A DNA stretch of 49,105 bases from Gemmatimonadaceae bacterium (GCA_025931335.1 JAICNG010000020.1:1-49105), one strand, 5' to 3'. Positions 30,402 through 39,734 are shown, counted from the first letter of the stretch. Translations and numbers: made by a program. Notes: generated from the letters alone by a model not told the origin.

Positions 30402-31541
30402 ATGCACGAGCACGAGACGCATCAATTCATGAACCGACGCGGCTGGATCGCGTCCAGTCTGCTGATTGGAACGATCGTCCTTGCCGGTGGCGCGCTCGCC
30501 GCGTGGAAGCACGCGTCGATCAAGGAAGCCGAAGCCGCCGCCGCCAATCAACCCGAACCGATGGAGATGGTGACGGTCGCCGTCGCGCAGGAGCGCACGC
30601 ACCGCGAGACCGCGACATCCATCGGGACGGTGCTCGCGCTGCGGTCGGTCGAGCTTCGTAACGAAGACGCCGGAACCGTCCGTTACATCGCGCTCGCTCC
30701 AGGCCGGATCGTCGAAGCCGGCACGGTCCTCGTGGCGCTCGATGTCTCGGTGGAGCAGGCGGAGTTGAAGGCCGCCGAAGCGCAGGCCGCGCTGGCCGAA
30801 GTCTCGCTCGGCCGCGCGCAACGTCTAATGGATGAGCGCGCCACGAGCCCGGCGGCGCTCGATCGGGCACGGGCGGAGCGCGACGTCGCGCTGGCGGAGA
30901 TCGCGCGGATCAAGGCGATCATCGCCCGCAAGACGATTCGCGCGCCGTTCCGTGCTCGCATCGGAATCGCCGACATCCACCCCGGTCAATACCTGAACCA
31001 GGGAACGGTGCTGACGACGCTCCAGGGTGTCGAGGACGATGCGAACGTCGACTTCGCCGTCGCCCAGCGCGTGGCCGCCGAGCTGCGCAAGGGCGACCGC
31101 GTGGAGATCGTGTCGCGCCCCGGCGCCCCGCCGGTAGAAGCGAGGATCGTCGCCGTGGACGCACGCGTCGATCCCACCACGCGGAACGCGATGGTGCGGG
31201 CGAGGATCGCTGGCTCCACCCACGCCCCCGCTCCGGGCGCGTCGGTGCGCGTCACCGTTCCCGTCGGCCCGTCGACGTCCGCCGTGGTGGTCCCGGTGAG
31301 CGCGCTCCGCAAGGGGCCGGGAGGCGACCACGTGTTCGTGGTGGCGCCTGACGACGCCGGGAAGACGCGCGTCCAGGTGCGTCCCGTTCAGAGCGGGCCG
31401 GTCATCGCCGATGAGGTGCTCATCCTGTCGGGGCTTGCCGCCGGCGAGCAGGTGGCGTCGTCGGGCTCGTTCAAGCTTCGCCCAGGGGCCCTCGTCGCGA
31501 TCGCGGCGGATTCCGCCGCACACGCCGGCATTGCGCAGTAG
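30402..31541 (+). CDS. RND efflux periplasmic adaptor (MFP)
   Basis: 379 aa. ATG 30402 or 30429 are both possible; GGAA precedes the first. It has an N-terminal membrane anchor (GWIASSLLIGTIVLAGGALAAW), then lipoyl-like halves (VELRNEDAGTVRYIALAPGRIVEAGTVLVALD; RAPFRARIGIADIHPGQYLNQG) flanking a short helical hairpin (residues ~125-170), a beta-barrel domain and a membrane-proximal part. It bridges the inner-membrane pump encoded 46 bases downstream to an outer-membrane channel. No TolC gene is attached to this unit; the one at 43958 might serve both. Confidence 0.95.
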   Translation: MHEHETHQFMNRRGWIASSLLIGTIVLAGGALAAWKHASIKEAEAAAANQPEPMEMVTVAVAQERTHRETATSIGTVLALRSVELRNEDAGTVRYIALAPGRIVEAGTVLVALDVSVEQAELKAAEAQAALAEVSLGRAQRLMDERATSPAALDRARAERDVALAEIARIKAIIARKTIRAPFRARIGIADIHPGQYLNQGTVLTTLQGVEDDANVDFAVAQRVAAELRKGDRVEIVSRPGAPPVEARIVAVDARVDPTTRNAMVRARIAGSTHAPAPGASVRVTVPVGPSTSAVVVPVSALRKGPGGDHVFVVAPDDAGKTRVQVRPVQSGPVIADEVLILSGLAAGEQVASSGSFKLRPGALVAIAADSAAHAGIAQ

Positions 31542-31587
31542 CGCCTAACGTCCGCCAACCCTTCCGCCGACTCGATAGGTACTCGGT

Positions 31588-34500
31588 ATGCGCTCGTTCA
31601 CTGACGTCTTCATCAAACACCCGGTGCTGGCGGTGGTCGTCAACCTCGTCATCCTGCTCATGGGATGGCGGGCGCTCACCAGCCTGCCGGTGCAGCAATA
31701 TCCGAAGATCGAGAGCTCGTCGGTCGTGATCTCGACGGTGTACTACGGCGCCAGCGCCGAAACCGTCCGTGGATTCCTGACGACCCCGATCGAGCGCGCG
31801 GTGTCGGCCATCAGCGGCGTCGACTACGTCGAATCGACCAGTCGCGCGGGCGTGAGCACCGTGACGGTCCGGCTCAAGCTCAACCACAGCTCGACGACGG
31901 CGCTGGCCGAGGTCACGGCGCGACTCCAGCAGGTGCGCTCGGAGCTGCCGGCGGAAGCCGAGCCGCCCGCCGTCGAGATCCAGCGCGCCGACCGGCCGTA
32001 CGCGTCATTCTATCTGAGCTTCACGTCGACCGAGCGTGAGGCACCGGCGGTGACGGACTGGCTGGTGCGCACGATGCAGCCGCAGCTGTCGACGCTCCAG
32101 GGTGTGCAGCGCGTGACCGTCGAAGGCGGCCGGCAGATCGCGATGCGCGTCTGGATCGATCCCGACCGGCTCGCGGCGGTGAACCTCGCGCCCGGCGACG
32201 TACACGCGGCGCTACGACGCAACAACTACCTCGCCGCGGTGGGGCAGACGAAGGGCAACCTCGTGCAGGTGGGCCTCCTCGCCAACACCGACCTTCGATC
32301 GACGCGGGAGTTCGAGGAGCTGATCGTCGCCGAGCGCGATGGCGCGATCGTGCGCCTCAGCGACGTGGCGCGGGTGGAGCTGGGCGCCGAAGAGGCCGAC
32401 ATGGTCGCGAAGTTCAGCGACAAGGAGGCCGTCTACCTCGGCGTGTGGCCGCTGCCGGGCGTGAACGAGATCGATGTCGCCCACGCGTTGCGCGCCGAGA
32501 TGGATCGCATTCGGCCGACGCTGCCGGCGGACATCGACATGCAGCTGGCGTACGACGCGACCGTGTTCATGGAAGACGCGCTGGCCGAGATCACCAAGAC
32601 GCTGTCGGAGACGATTCTGATCGTCGGCATCGTCGTCTTCCTGTTCATGGGATCAGTGCGCACGGCGCTGGTACCGCTCGTCGCGATGCCGATCTCGCTC
32701 GTGGGCGCGGGCATCATCATGTACGCGTTCGGCTTCAGCCTCAACCTGCTGACGATCCTCGCGATCGTGCTGTCGGTGGGACTCGTCGTCGACGATGCGA
32801 TCGTGGTCGTCGAGAACGTCGAGCGACACATCCGGATGGGGAAGACGCGGATCCAGGCGGCGCTGGTCGGCGCGCGCGAGCTGGTGGGCCCAATCATCGC
32901 GATGACGATCACGCTCGCGGCCGTGTACACGCCCATCGGCTTCCAGGGCGGCTTGACCGGCTCCCTCTTTCTGGAGTTCGCGATCACGCTCGCCGCCACG
33001 GTCGTGTTGTCGGGGATCGTCGCGGTCACGCTGTCGCCGGTGATGAGCTCGCGGTTCGTGCACGAGCATGGCAAGGAGGGGCGCCTGACGTCGCTCGTCA
33101 ACCGCGGCTTCGACCGGGTGCGCGTGGTGTACGCGCGACTGCTCGATGGGGCGCTGGGAATGCGCTGGGCGGTCGTCGGGGCGTCGGCGCTGATCATGCT
33201 GGCGGCGTGGCCGCTGTACTCGTTCTCGAAGCGGGAGCTCGCGCCGGTCGAGGATCAGAGCCACATCTTCATGTTCATGGAGGCGCCGCCCGACGCATCG
33301 CTGGCGGCGAACAATCGCGCGTCGCTCGGCGTCGTCGAGCGGATCACCGCCTTCCCGGAAGCGAAGTTCATGTGGTCGCTCACCGCGTCGTGGGGAGCGA
33401 TCGGCGGCATGGTGACGAAGGACTGGAAGGAGCGCGATCGGTCGACGCAGGAGATGTTCGGCGAGGTGTACGGCGCGGTATCACAGGTGCCCGGGCTGCG
33501 CGTGTTCCCGCGCCTCGATCCGCCGCTGCCGACGCCCGGCCAGTACGACGTGGAGCTCGTGCTCCAGAGCGATGCACCGGCCGAGCAGATGCTCGAGACG
33601 GCCGGGGCGATCGTCGGCGCCGGCTGGCAGAGCGGCAAGTTTCTCTACGTGGATACCGACCTCAAGATCGATCTGCCCGAGGCACGGGTGGTGATCGACC
33701 GCGAGCAGGTCGCCGACCTCGGGCTCGACCTCGCCAGCGTCGGCCAGGAGTTGGGCACGCTGCTCGGTGGCGGCTACGTCAACCGATTCAACTATTTCGA
33801 TCGGAGCTACAAGGTGATCCCGCAGATCGGCGACGCCGATCGCGCGACTGTGGCTCCCCTGCTCGACCTCAAGATCAAGACCCCGAGCGGCGAGCTGGTG
33901 CCGGTGTCGACGTTCACGCGCATCGAGTCGACGACGGCGCCGCGCGCATTGAACCGGTTTCAGCAGCGAAACGCGCTGCGCATCTTCGGCGCGGTGAACC
34001 CGGGGGTCACCAAGGACGAGGCCTTGAGTGTGCTCGAGCAGGCCGCGGTCGGCGCCGCCGGTCCCGGCATGACCCTCGATCACGCCGGCGAGTCGCGCCA
34101 GATCCGTCGCGAAGGCGCGGCACTCACGGTCACGCTCGGCTTCGCGGTCATCCTCATCTATCTCGTGCTCGCGGCGCAGTTCCAGAGCTTCCGCGATCCA
34201 CTGATCGTGTTGTTGGGCTCGGTGCCGCTCGCCATCTCCGGGGCGCTGCTGTTCAGCTTCCTCGACCTGACGACCATCAACATCTATTCGCAGGTGGGGC
34301 TGATTACGCTCGTCGGGCTGATCGCGAAGAACGGCATTCTCATCGTGCAGTTCGCGAATACGCTCCAGGAGCGCGGACTCGAAAAGATCGCGGCGCTGAA
34401 GGAGGCGGCGTCGACGCGGCTGCGGCCGGTCCTCATGACGTCCGCGGCCACGGTGCTCGGGCACTTTCCGCTGGTGCTCGTGTCCGGCCCGGGGTCCGAG

Positions 34501-34680
34501 GCACGCAATAGTATCGGCACGATGCTGGTCGCGGGCATGACGATCGGGACGGTGTTCACGCTGTTCGTCGTGCCGGTGTTCTACTCGCTGATCGCGGCCG
34601 AGCATCGTTCGCCGGCTTTCGATGCGGAGGAGGTCATCGAGCGGGAGCCGCGAATGGTGGGTGAGCCCGTCATCGCGTGA
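31588..34680 (+). CDS. RND multidrug efflux permease (HAE1-type)
   Basis: 1030 aa, normal family length. First helix VFIKHPVLAVVVNLVILLMGW, then the porter domain (RADRPYASFYLSF; LSTLQGVQRVTVEGGRQIAMRVWIDPDRLA). Helix 4 carries the proton-relay aspartate pair in SVGLVVDDAIVVVENVERH near residue 402. The second half repeats the layout and ends with ITLVGLIAKNGILIVQFANT and VLMTSAATVLGHFPLVL. It exports lipophilic drugs or related compounds in exchange for protons as a trimer with the adaptor upstream. HxlR control suggests induction by electrophilic or quinone-type compounds. Confidence 0.96.
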   Translation: MRSFTDVFIKHPVLAVVVNLVILLMGWRALTSLPVQQYPKIESSSVVISTVYYGASAETVRGFLTTPIERAVSAISGVDYVESTSRAGVSTVTVRLKLNHSSTTALAEVTARLQQVRSELPAEAEPPAVEIQRADRPYASFYLSFTSTEREAPAVTDWLVRTMQPQLSTLQGVQRVTVEGGRQIAMRVWIDPDRLAAVNLAPGDVHAALRRNNYLAAVGQTKGNLVQVGLLANTDLRSTREFEELIVAERDGAIVRLSDVARVELGAEEADMVAKFSDKEAVYLGVWPLPGVNEIDVAHALRAEMDRIRPTLPADIDMQLAYDATVFMEDALAEITKTLSETILIVGIVVFLFMGSVRTALVPLVAMPISLVGAGIIMYAFGFSLNLLTILAIVLSVGLVVDDAIVVVENVERHIRMGKTRIQAALVGARELVGPIIAMTITLAAVYTPIGFQGGLTGSLFLEFAITLAATVVLSGIVAVTLSPVMSSRFVHEHGKEGRLTSLVNRGFDRVRVVYARLLDGALGMRWAVVGASALIMLAAWPLYSFSKRELAPVEDQSHIFMFMEAPPDASLAANNRASLGVVERITAFPEAKFMWSLTASWGAIGGMVTKDWKERDRSTQEMFGEVYGAVSQVPGLRVFPRLDPPLPTPGQYDVELVLQSDAPAEQMLETAGAIVGAGWQSGKFLYVDTDLKIDLPEARVVIDREQVADLGLDLASVGQELGTLLGGGYVNRFNYFDRSYKVIPQIGDADRATVAPLLDLKIKTPSGELVPVSTFTRIESTTAPRALNRFQQRNALRIFGAVNPGVTKDEALSVLEQAAVGAAGPGMTLDHAGESRQIRREGAALTVTLGFAVILIYLVLAAQFQSFRDPLIVLLGSVPLAISGALLFSFLDLTTINIYSQVGLITLVGLIAKNGILIVQFANTLQERGLEKIAALKEAASTRLRPVLMTSAATVLGHFPLVLVSGPGSEARNSIGTMLVAGMTIGTVFTLFVVPVFYSLIAAEHRSPAFDAEEVIEREPRMVGEPVIA

Positions 34681-34695
34681 GCGCGACCTGGCGCC

Positions 34696-34796
34696 TGGCT
34701 ACGGCCCCCAAGCGGCCACGGACGCTGACGGGCAGAAGCCAGCGTCAGCCATCCCCGCCACCCAGGGCAATGTCCCGGGGTCACAAGGGTCGTAGC
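34696..34796. repeat. GCGGCCACGGAC-family single unit with hairpins
   Basis: GCCTGGCTACGGCCCCCAAG then GCGGCCACGGAC matches the start of the other family members, after which this copy diverges. GCTGACG (34724-34730) pairs with CGTCAGC (34743-34749), and GCTACG (34699-34704) with CGTAGC (34790-34795). It lies between the convergent RND permease and Uma2 genes and overlaps the Uma2 stop. Confidence 0.7.
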
Positions 34797-35338
34797 AATC
34801 TCTCCACGGTGATCTCGAACGGCCGTGAGGCGTTGGGTGGCGTCCAGACAAGTCGCTCACGCTCGATGCGCGGAAACTGGTCGGCTGGGGTCCAGACCTC
34901 GGCGGCGCCCGCATCGGCGTCGATTACCCAGTAGAGCGGTGTGCCCACGCTCTGGTAGAGCCGGCGTTTCGTGAACCTGTCGGCGCGGCCGCTGCTCGGA
35001 CTGAGGATTTCGGCGGCCAGCAGCAGGGTGCGAATGCTCGGCCACGCGAGCGCGCGCGCTTCCTCCAGCGGCACGACGAAAACATCGGGCTGGACAAGCG
35101 TGTCGGGCCCCCACGAGATGTCGGCGGGTGACATGAGCACTTCACCGAATCGCTCGCTTTCGAGATAGTTCCCCAGCGCGAGGAGCAGCCGCCCGGCGAC
35201 GACCTGGTGCCACGGTCGCGGCGCCGGCGTCACGAGCAGCTCGCCATACACGGTCTCGTACCGCGGCCAGTGGCGCGTCTCGTCGATGAGCGCGCGAACC
35301 ATCTCGGCGGTATGATAGAGCGGGGCGGCCATACCCAT
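34781..35338 (-). CDS. Uma2-family putative endonuclease
   Basis: 185 aa from ATG 35338. PD-(D/E)XK-type Uma2 fold: HTAEMVRALIDETRHWPRYETVYGELLVTPAPRPWHQVVAGRLLLAL, VQPDVFVVPLEEAR, LLAAEILSPSSGRADRFTKRRLYQSVGTPLYWVIDADAGAAEVW. The QPDVFVV aspartate, EILSPS glutamate and D-R-x-x-K lysine are the expected catalytic set. The family is very abundant in some bacteria, with no established biological role. Single gene, convergent with the RND permease. Confidence 0.9.
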   Translation of the reverse strand: MGMAAPLYHTAEMVRALIDETRHWPRYETVYGELLVTPAPRPWHQVVAGRLLLALGNYLESERFGEVLMSPADISWGPDTLVQPDVFVVPLEEARALAWPSIRTLLLAAEILSPSSGRADRFTKRRLYQSVGTPLYWVIDADAGAAEVWTPADQFPRIERERLVWTPPNASRPFEITVERLLRPL

Positions 35339-35474
35339 AGTGTCGCCTCGGGGCGAACGCAGCCGCAAGGATGCACGACCGAGGATGACGACCCGCTCGG
35401 CCGCCGCCATTACCATGGCCGCGCATCGGCAACCCGCAACCCGCAATCGGCCCTTACCATCGCGCGCCTCGGGA

Positions 35475-35482
35475 AATAAGTA
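35475..35482 (+). promoter_or_regulatory. TAAGTATT promoter-like element
   Basis: AATAAGTATTCGGTCCCC lies 33 bases before the peptidase ATG, in an AT-rich spot. The same octamer followed by GGxCCC precedes the gene at 46303 by 28 bases. It may be a -10-type element of the main sigma factor. Confidence 0.35.
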
Positions 35483-35515
35483 TTCGGTCCCCAGCGACTC
35501 CACAAAGGAGCCAGA

Positions 35516-37096
35516 ATGCGCCGCACGAATCGCCTGCTGCTCGTCACAGTCATCGGGACGCTCTCGGTCGGCGCCGCAGGTGCGCAGACGTTCCGCAGCC
35601 CCGATCCCGTGATCCGCCGAATGTGGCAGGTGGGCATGGAGCAGTCGCAGACCGAGGCGCTCGCCCAGGTCCTCATGGACTCCATCGGCCCCAGACTCTC
35701 CGGCACTCCTGGCTTCCAGTCTGCCGTGGAGTGGCTGGAGAAGACGTACCGTGGTTGGGGAGTGACGGTGCGACGCGACCGCTACGGCACCTGGCGCGGT
35801 TGGCAGCAGGGCACCGTCCACATGCAGATGATCGCACCGCGGATGCAGAACCTCGAGGTCGAGCTGCTGGCGTGGAGCCCCGGCACCGGCAACCGCGCCG
35901 TCGAAGGCGACGTGGTGGTGATCCCGGATCTGCCCGACGCGGCCGCCGCCCGCCGCTGGCTCGGCACCGTGCGTGGGAAGTTCGTGCTCGCATCACCACC
36001 GGAGATCATGTGCCGTGCGCCGCAGGAGCTCGAGCGATATGCGCGAGCGGCCACCGTCAGGCGCCTCGACACGCTTCGCGCCGAGGCGCAGCGGCTCACG
36101 ATCGCCCGGCTGCGGGCGCTCGCGCCGCCCGGCACGCAGAACCTGGGTCGCGCCGTGCACCTGCGGCTCGACTCCGCGGGCGTCATCGGCATCGGGACGC
36201 TCACGTGGTCGGGCGGATGGGGCGTGAACAAGATCTTCGCCGCCACGGCGCCGCGCGTACCCACCGTCGACCTCTCGTGCGAGGACTACGGCCTGCTGCA
36301 CCGCCTGGCGACGAAGAATCAAGGCCCCCGCGTGCGCCTAACGGCCGAGGCGCAGTCGACGCCGGCGGAGGTGCCGATGTTCAACGTGGTCGCCGAGCTG
36401 CGCGGCACCGAGCTGCCTGACGAGTACGTCCTCCTCTCGGCCCACCTCGACAGCTGGCATGGCGCCACCGGCGCCACCGACAACGGGACGGGCACGATCA
36501 CCATGCTCGAGGCGATGCGCATCCTCAAGGAGGCGTACCCGCGCCCCCGGCGCACCATTCTCGCCGGTCACTGGGGGGGCGAGGAGCAAGGCATCATCGG
36601 ATCGCGCGCGTTCGCCGAAGACCACCCCCAGGTCATCGCCGGGCTTCAGGTCGCGTTCAATCAGGACAACGGCACCTGGCGCGTGGAGATCCTCGAGGCG
36701 CAGGGCTTTCTCAAGGCGGGCGCCAACCTCGCGCGCTGGGTCGCGCAGCTTCCGGCGGAGATGACGGACAGCGTCCGAGTCCAGGTGCCCGGGCCGCAGG
36801 CCAATGCGGGGAGCGATCACACGGCGTTCGTTTGTCGCCCAGCCCCTGCGTTCCGCCTCCAGTCCAGCTATACGGAGTATCGCCAGTACACCTGGCACAC
36901 CAACCGCGACACGTACGACAAGATCGTGTTCGACGATCTCAAGAACAACGCGACGATGGCGGCGATGCTGGCGTACGCGGCGTCGGAGGACCGGGAGAAG
37001 GTGTCGCGCGAGCTATCGATCCTTCCACCACGACCTAACGGGGAGGCACGACCCTGGCCCGGCTGCGGTCAGGCGATGCGGAGCTCGGGTCAATAG
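35516..37096 (+). CDS. Secreted M28-family metallopeptidase
   Basis: 526 aa, ATG behind AAAGGAG, signal peptide LLLVTVIGTLSVGAAGAQ. A PA-like insert is followed by the M28 catalytic domain: LSAHLDSWHGATGATDNGTGTITMLEAM gives the first His/Asp and bridging Asp, HWGGEEQGIIGSRAFAEDHP the catalytic Glu pair, FNQDNGTWRVE a further Asp, and YTWHTNRDTYDKIVFDD the last His. All zinc ligands are present, so it should be an active two-zinc aminopeptidase in the periplasm or outside. Its stop overlaps the convergent GNAT gene by seven bases. Confidence 0.93.
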   Translation: MRRTNRLLLVTVIGTLSVGAAGAQTFRSPDPVIRRMWQVGMEQSQTEALAQVLMDSIGPRLSGTPGFQSAVEWLEKTYRGWGVTVRRDRYGTWRGWQQGTVHMQMIAPRMQNLEVELLAWSPGTGNRAVEGDVVVIPDLPDAAAARRWLGTVRGKFVLASPPEIMCRAPQELERYARAATVRRLDTLRAEAQRLTIARLRALAPPGTQNLGRAVHLRLDSAGVIGIGTLTWSGGWGVNKIFAATAPRVPTVDLSCEDYGLLHRLATKNQGPRVRLTAEAQSTPAEVPMFNVVAELRGTELPDEYVLLSAHLDSWHGATGATDNGTGTITMLEAMRILKEAYPRPRRTILAGHWGGEEQGIIGSRAFAEDHPQVIAGLQVAFNQDNGTWRVEILEAQGFLKAGANLARWVAQLPAEMTDSVRVQVPGPQANAGSDHTAFVCRPAPAFRLQSSYTEYRQYTWHTNRDTYDKIVFDDLKNNATMAAMLAYAASEDREKVSRELSILPPRPNGEARPWPGCGQAMRSSGQ

Positions 37097-37779
37097 CCCG
37101 GCCACGTCATCGGCTCGTACCCTTCGCGCGACGCGACCTCGTCGTTCACCCACTCGATCACCGCCGCGTAGCCGCGGCTCTCGGGATCGTGCCGAAGATA
37201 GTTGGAGACGATGCCAAGCACGCGAAAGCCGCGGCGCAGCTGAAAGGTCAACGTCCGATCGACCAGCTCGCCGCGGACCACCGCCGCCACGTACTCCTCG
37301 GCCGTTAGGCGCTGGGCGTGGTGATGGTAATCGCGTAGGCGCGCGCCGGCGCGGATGCGCAGCAACCCGCGGCGCCGGGCAAGCGCCTCACGAGCGGCGT
37401 ACAGCTGCGTGCCGACGCCGTGTCCCTGAAGCGCCGGCGACACCATGATCTCGGCGCCGTAGAGGGTGCGGCCGTGAACGGGATCGTGGTTGGCGAAGGT
37501 GCCCGATGCGGTGAAGTCGCGCCACGACGTCGTCAGCTCGTAGTCATCCCACAGGACGATCAAGCTCGCCGCCATTCCCACGATCTCCCCTGTGCTCTCG
37601 TCGACGGCGACCATCTGTCCCTCGGGAAAGACCCGTAGGTGTGCCGCAAGCTGCGCCTCCGTCCAGCTGGGCGCGCCCGGATAGATGGCCTGGGTGAGCG
37701 CGATGATGCCGGCGAAGTCGGCCGCCGTCGTCTGTCGAACGACGACTGAACCACGCTCCGACGACGGGCGAGCGGTCAC
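37090..37779 (-). CDS. GNAT acetyltransferase paired with a carbon-nitrogen hydrolase
   Basis: 229 aa from GTG 37779, overlapping the hydrolase stop (GTGA). GNAT fold: SVVVRQTTAADFAGIIALTQAIYPGAPSWTEAQLAAHLRVFPEGQMVAVDESTGEIVGMAASL, with the acetyl-CoA loop in EIMVSPALQGHGVGTQLYAAREALARRRG, then a long C-terminal extension (RDYHHHAQRLTAEEYVAAVVRGELVDRTLTFQLRRGFRVLGIVSNYL). The extension is characteristic of acetyltransferase domains fused to nitrilase-like hydrolases. Here the two parts are separate genes with the hydrolase first. Confidence 0.9.
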   Translation of the reverse strand: MTARPSSERGSVVVRQTTAADFAGIIALTQAIYPGAPSWTEAQLAAHLRVFPEGQMVAVDESTGEIVGMAASLIVLWDDYELTTSWRDFTASGTFANHDPVHGRTLYGAEIMVSPALQGHGVGTQLYAAREALARRRGLLRIRAGARLRDYHHHAQRLTAEEYVAAVVRGELVDRTLTFQLRRGFRVLGIVSNYLRHDPESRGYAAVIEWVNDEVASREGYEPMTWPGY

Positions 37780-38675
37780 AGCGCGCGCACCTTCACGTCG
37801 CGGACGACCGCCGCCGTCCGCTCGCTGTCGAGCAGCGGGAGGACGGTGCCCGAGGCGCGCGACTGGAGGATGGTGCTCAGGTTCAGCTCTCCGATCACCA
37901 TCATCTCCTGGTTCATCGTTCCCTCGGCCAGAATGCCATCGCGAGCGAAGGAGAAATCGCTCGGCGTGAGGATCGACGCCTGACCGTAGTTGAGGTGGAC
38001 GGCGGGAACCATTGGGAGCGAACCGACGGTCGCCGAGTGGATGACGTACATCTGGTTCTCGATGGAGCGGGCGTGCGCGCAGTATCGCACGCGAAGGAAT
38101 CCCTGCCGGTCGTCGGTGCAGCTGGGCACGACGAGGATGTGCGCGCCCTCGCGCGCGGCGGCCCGCACCATCTCGGGGAACTCGACATCGTAGCAGATGG
38201 CGACGGCCATCCTGCCGAACTTCGTATCGAAGACGGTCACGCCCGTGCTCGGGCGAACGTCCCACTCTTCAGATTCGAACCGCGTCATGTGTAACTTGCC
38301 CTGGGTTCCGATCTCACCACTGGGCGCGACGATGTGGCAGATGTTTCGGACGACGTCGTCGCCTCCGTTCTCGCCCGGAAACACCACCGGAACGGTGCCG
38401 CCGACGACGTAGATCTGGTACTCGCGGGCGAGCGTGGTGAGCAGCTCGATGACGCGAGGCGCAAGCGCCGCCAGCGAGCGGACCTGGTCGCGAATCGGGC
38501 GCTTGATGTCGCCGAGGGTGAGCAGTTGCACCGTGAAGTACTCGGGGAACACCACGAGGCCGCACTGGTAGTCCGCGGCGGTCTCGACGAGCGCCGACAC
38601 CTGATCCCGAAACTCCTCGAAGGTCTTGATCGGACGTATGAGGTACTGCAACGCCCCCACGCGGAGTCGTTCCAT
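37776..38675 (-). CDS. Carbon-nitrogen hydrolase (nitrilase superfamily)
   Basis: 299 aa from ATG 38675 behind GGGAGG. The catalytic triad residues are visible: Glu in LVVFPEYF (about 45), Lys in GTQGKLHMTRFE (about 130) and Cys in AVAICYDVEFPEM (about 170). Length is that of a full amidohydrolase domain. Members hydrolyse amide C-N bonds of small molecules. The overlapping GNAT gene suggests a coupled acyl-transfer/hydrolysis function, as in fused GNAT-CN hydrolase proteins. Its start codon lies only 16 bases from that of the divergent gene at 38692. Confidence 0.93.
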   Translation of the reverse strand: MERLRVGALQYLIRPIKTFEEFRDQVSALVETAADYQCGLVVFPEYFTVQLLTLGDIKRPIRDQVRSLAALAPRVIELLTTLAREYQIYVVGGTVPVVFPGENGGDDVVRNICHIVAPSGEIGTQGKLHMTRFESEEWDVRPSTGVTVFDTKFGRMAVAICYDVEFPEMVRAAAREGAHILVVPSCTDDRQGFLRVRYCAHARSIENQMYVIHSATVGSLPMVPAVHLNYGQASILTPSDFSFARDGILAEGTMNQEMMVIGELNLSTILQSRASGTVLPLLDSERTAAVVRDVKVRAL

Positions 38676-38691
38676 TCCACCTCCCAGGATC

Positions 38692-39489
38692 ATGCAGCTC
38701 GATACCACGTCGAAGGCCGCCACCGGGCGCCGCCGCTGGGCGATGAAGATCGCCCTGCTCTTTCTGCCAAGCATCATCCGTGCTCCTGCGATCGGCGCGC
38801 AGGACGTCGGGTGGACCGGCGCCATCGAGGCGAGCGCGAACGTGCTGTTCGGGGCCGCGCGCGGGCGCCTGGTGGCGCTCAAAGCCGGCGCGCAGCGCGC
38901 GGACAGCACCCTCGAGGTTCAGGGGGACGTGCTGCTCTCGTACGCCGATGCACGCACCGAGGACGAGGAGCGAGAAGTGACGGCGCGCGCCGTACGTTTG
39001 TCAGTGGGTGCCGACTATCGCCCCTTCGAGCGCCTGAGCCCGTTCTGGTTCGGCAGCGCGGAGTCGAGCCTTCAGCAGCGCATCGACCGCCGGTACAGCA
39101 CCGGTGTGGGGGCGAAGCTCACCTTCTACCGCGAGGAGGAGGACGACGTCAGCGCCAGCCTCGCGCTGCTGTGGGAGCACACACGGGCGCTCGATCCCGA
39201 GCCTCCGACGCCGCTCAGCGCGACACAAGCGCGCTGGTCGCTGCGCGTGCGCGTGCGGCGCCAGCTGACTGAGACGACGCGTCTCGAGCACGTCACCTTC
39301 TATCAGCCGGTGGTCGAGCGCCTCGCCCGCTACGCCGCCGAGTCGACGACGTCGCTGGCGGTGACGATCAATGCCCGCATTGCCGTCACCGGGACGCTCC
39401 GCGATCGCTACGACAGCGAGGCGCGGTCGCGCGGCGCGCGCAGCAATCACGATGGGCAACTGCTGTTTGGGGCGCGTGCATCGTTCTGA
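38692..39489 (+). CDS. DUF481-like outer-membrane protein
   Basis: 265 aa from ATG 38692 (AGGA upstream); ATG 38743, which opens directly on the signal sequence MKIALLFLPSIIRAPAIGAQ, is an equal alternative. The mature part is amphipathic beta with DUF481 character: GWTGAIEASANVLFGAARGRLVALKAGAQR, VQGDVLLSYADARTED, VGADYRPFERLSPFWFGSAESSLQQRIDRRYSTGVGAKLTFYRE, and it ends LLFGARASF with a terminal Phe. It is predicted to be a monomeric barrel of unknown function. Confidence 0.8.
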   Translation: MQLDTTSKAATGRRRWAMKIALLFLPSIIRAPAIGAQDVGWTGAIEASANVLFGAARGRLVALKAGAQRADSTLEVQGDVLLSYADARTEDEEREVTARAVRLSVGADYRPFERLSPFWFGSAESSLQQRIDRRYSTGVGAKLTFYREEEDDVSASLALLWEHTRALDPEPPTPLSATQARWSLRVRVRRQLTETTRLEHVTFYQPVVERLARYAAESTTSLAVTINARIAVTGTLRDRYDSEARSRGARSNHDGQLLFGARASF

Positions 39490-39550
39490 TCGATGGCGCG
39501 TGGCACGTGCCGTGCACAGGAGAGCAGTCCATTTCGTCAGGGAGGCCATC

Positions 39551-39733
39551 ATGGCAGGAGACCGCGAGCTCATCGAGCCTAACGAGGGCGACAAGCGCTA
39601 CGCGCGCCGGGATGAGGAGGGCAAGTTCACGGAGTCCCAGGACGACGTGGGCCGCTCGCACTCGCAGGACCAGAAGACCGACGCCGACACCGAGGTCGAG
39701 AAGGGACAGGGCGACCGCGGCGATCGGCGCTGA
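39551..39733 (+). CDS. Small hydrophilic conserved protein
   Basis: 60 aa, ATG behind GGGAGG. MAGDRELIEPNEGDKRYARR, then DEEGKFTESQDDVGRS and a charged tail KTDADTEVEKGQGDRGDRR. It has no hydrophobic core and no cysteines, and is about half charged residues, so it is probably intrinsically disordered, like small stress-response or hydrophilin-type proteins. Similar EPNEGDKRYxRRxxxGKFTE proteins occur widely in soil bacteria as far as I recall. A strong hairpin follows. Confidence 0.75.
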   Translation: MAGDRELIEPNEGDKRYARRDEEGKFTESQDDVGRSHSQDQKTDADTEVEKGQGDRGDRR

Positions 39734-39734
39734 C

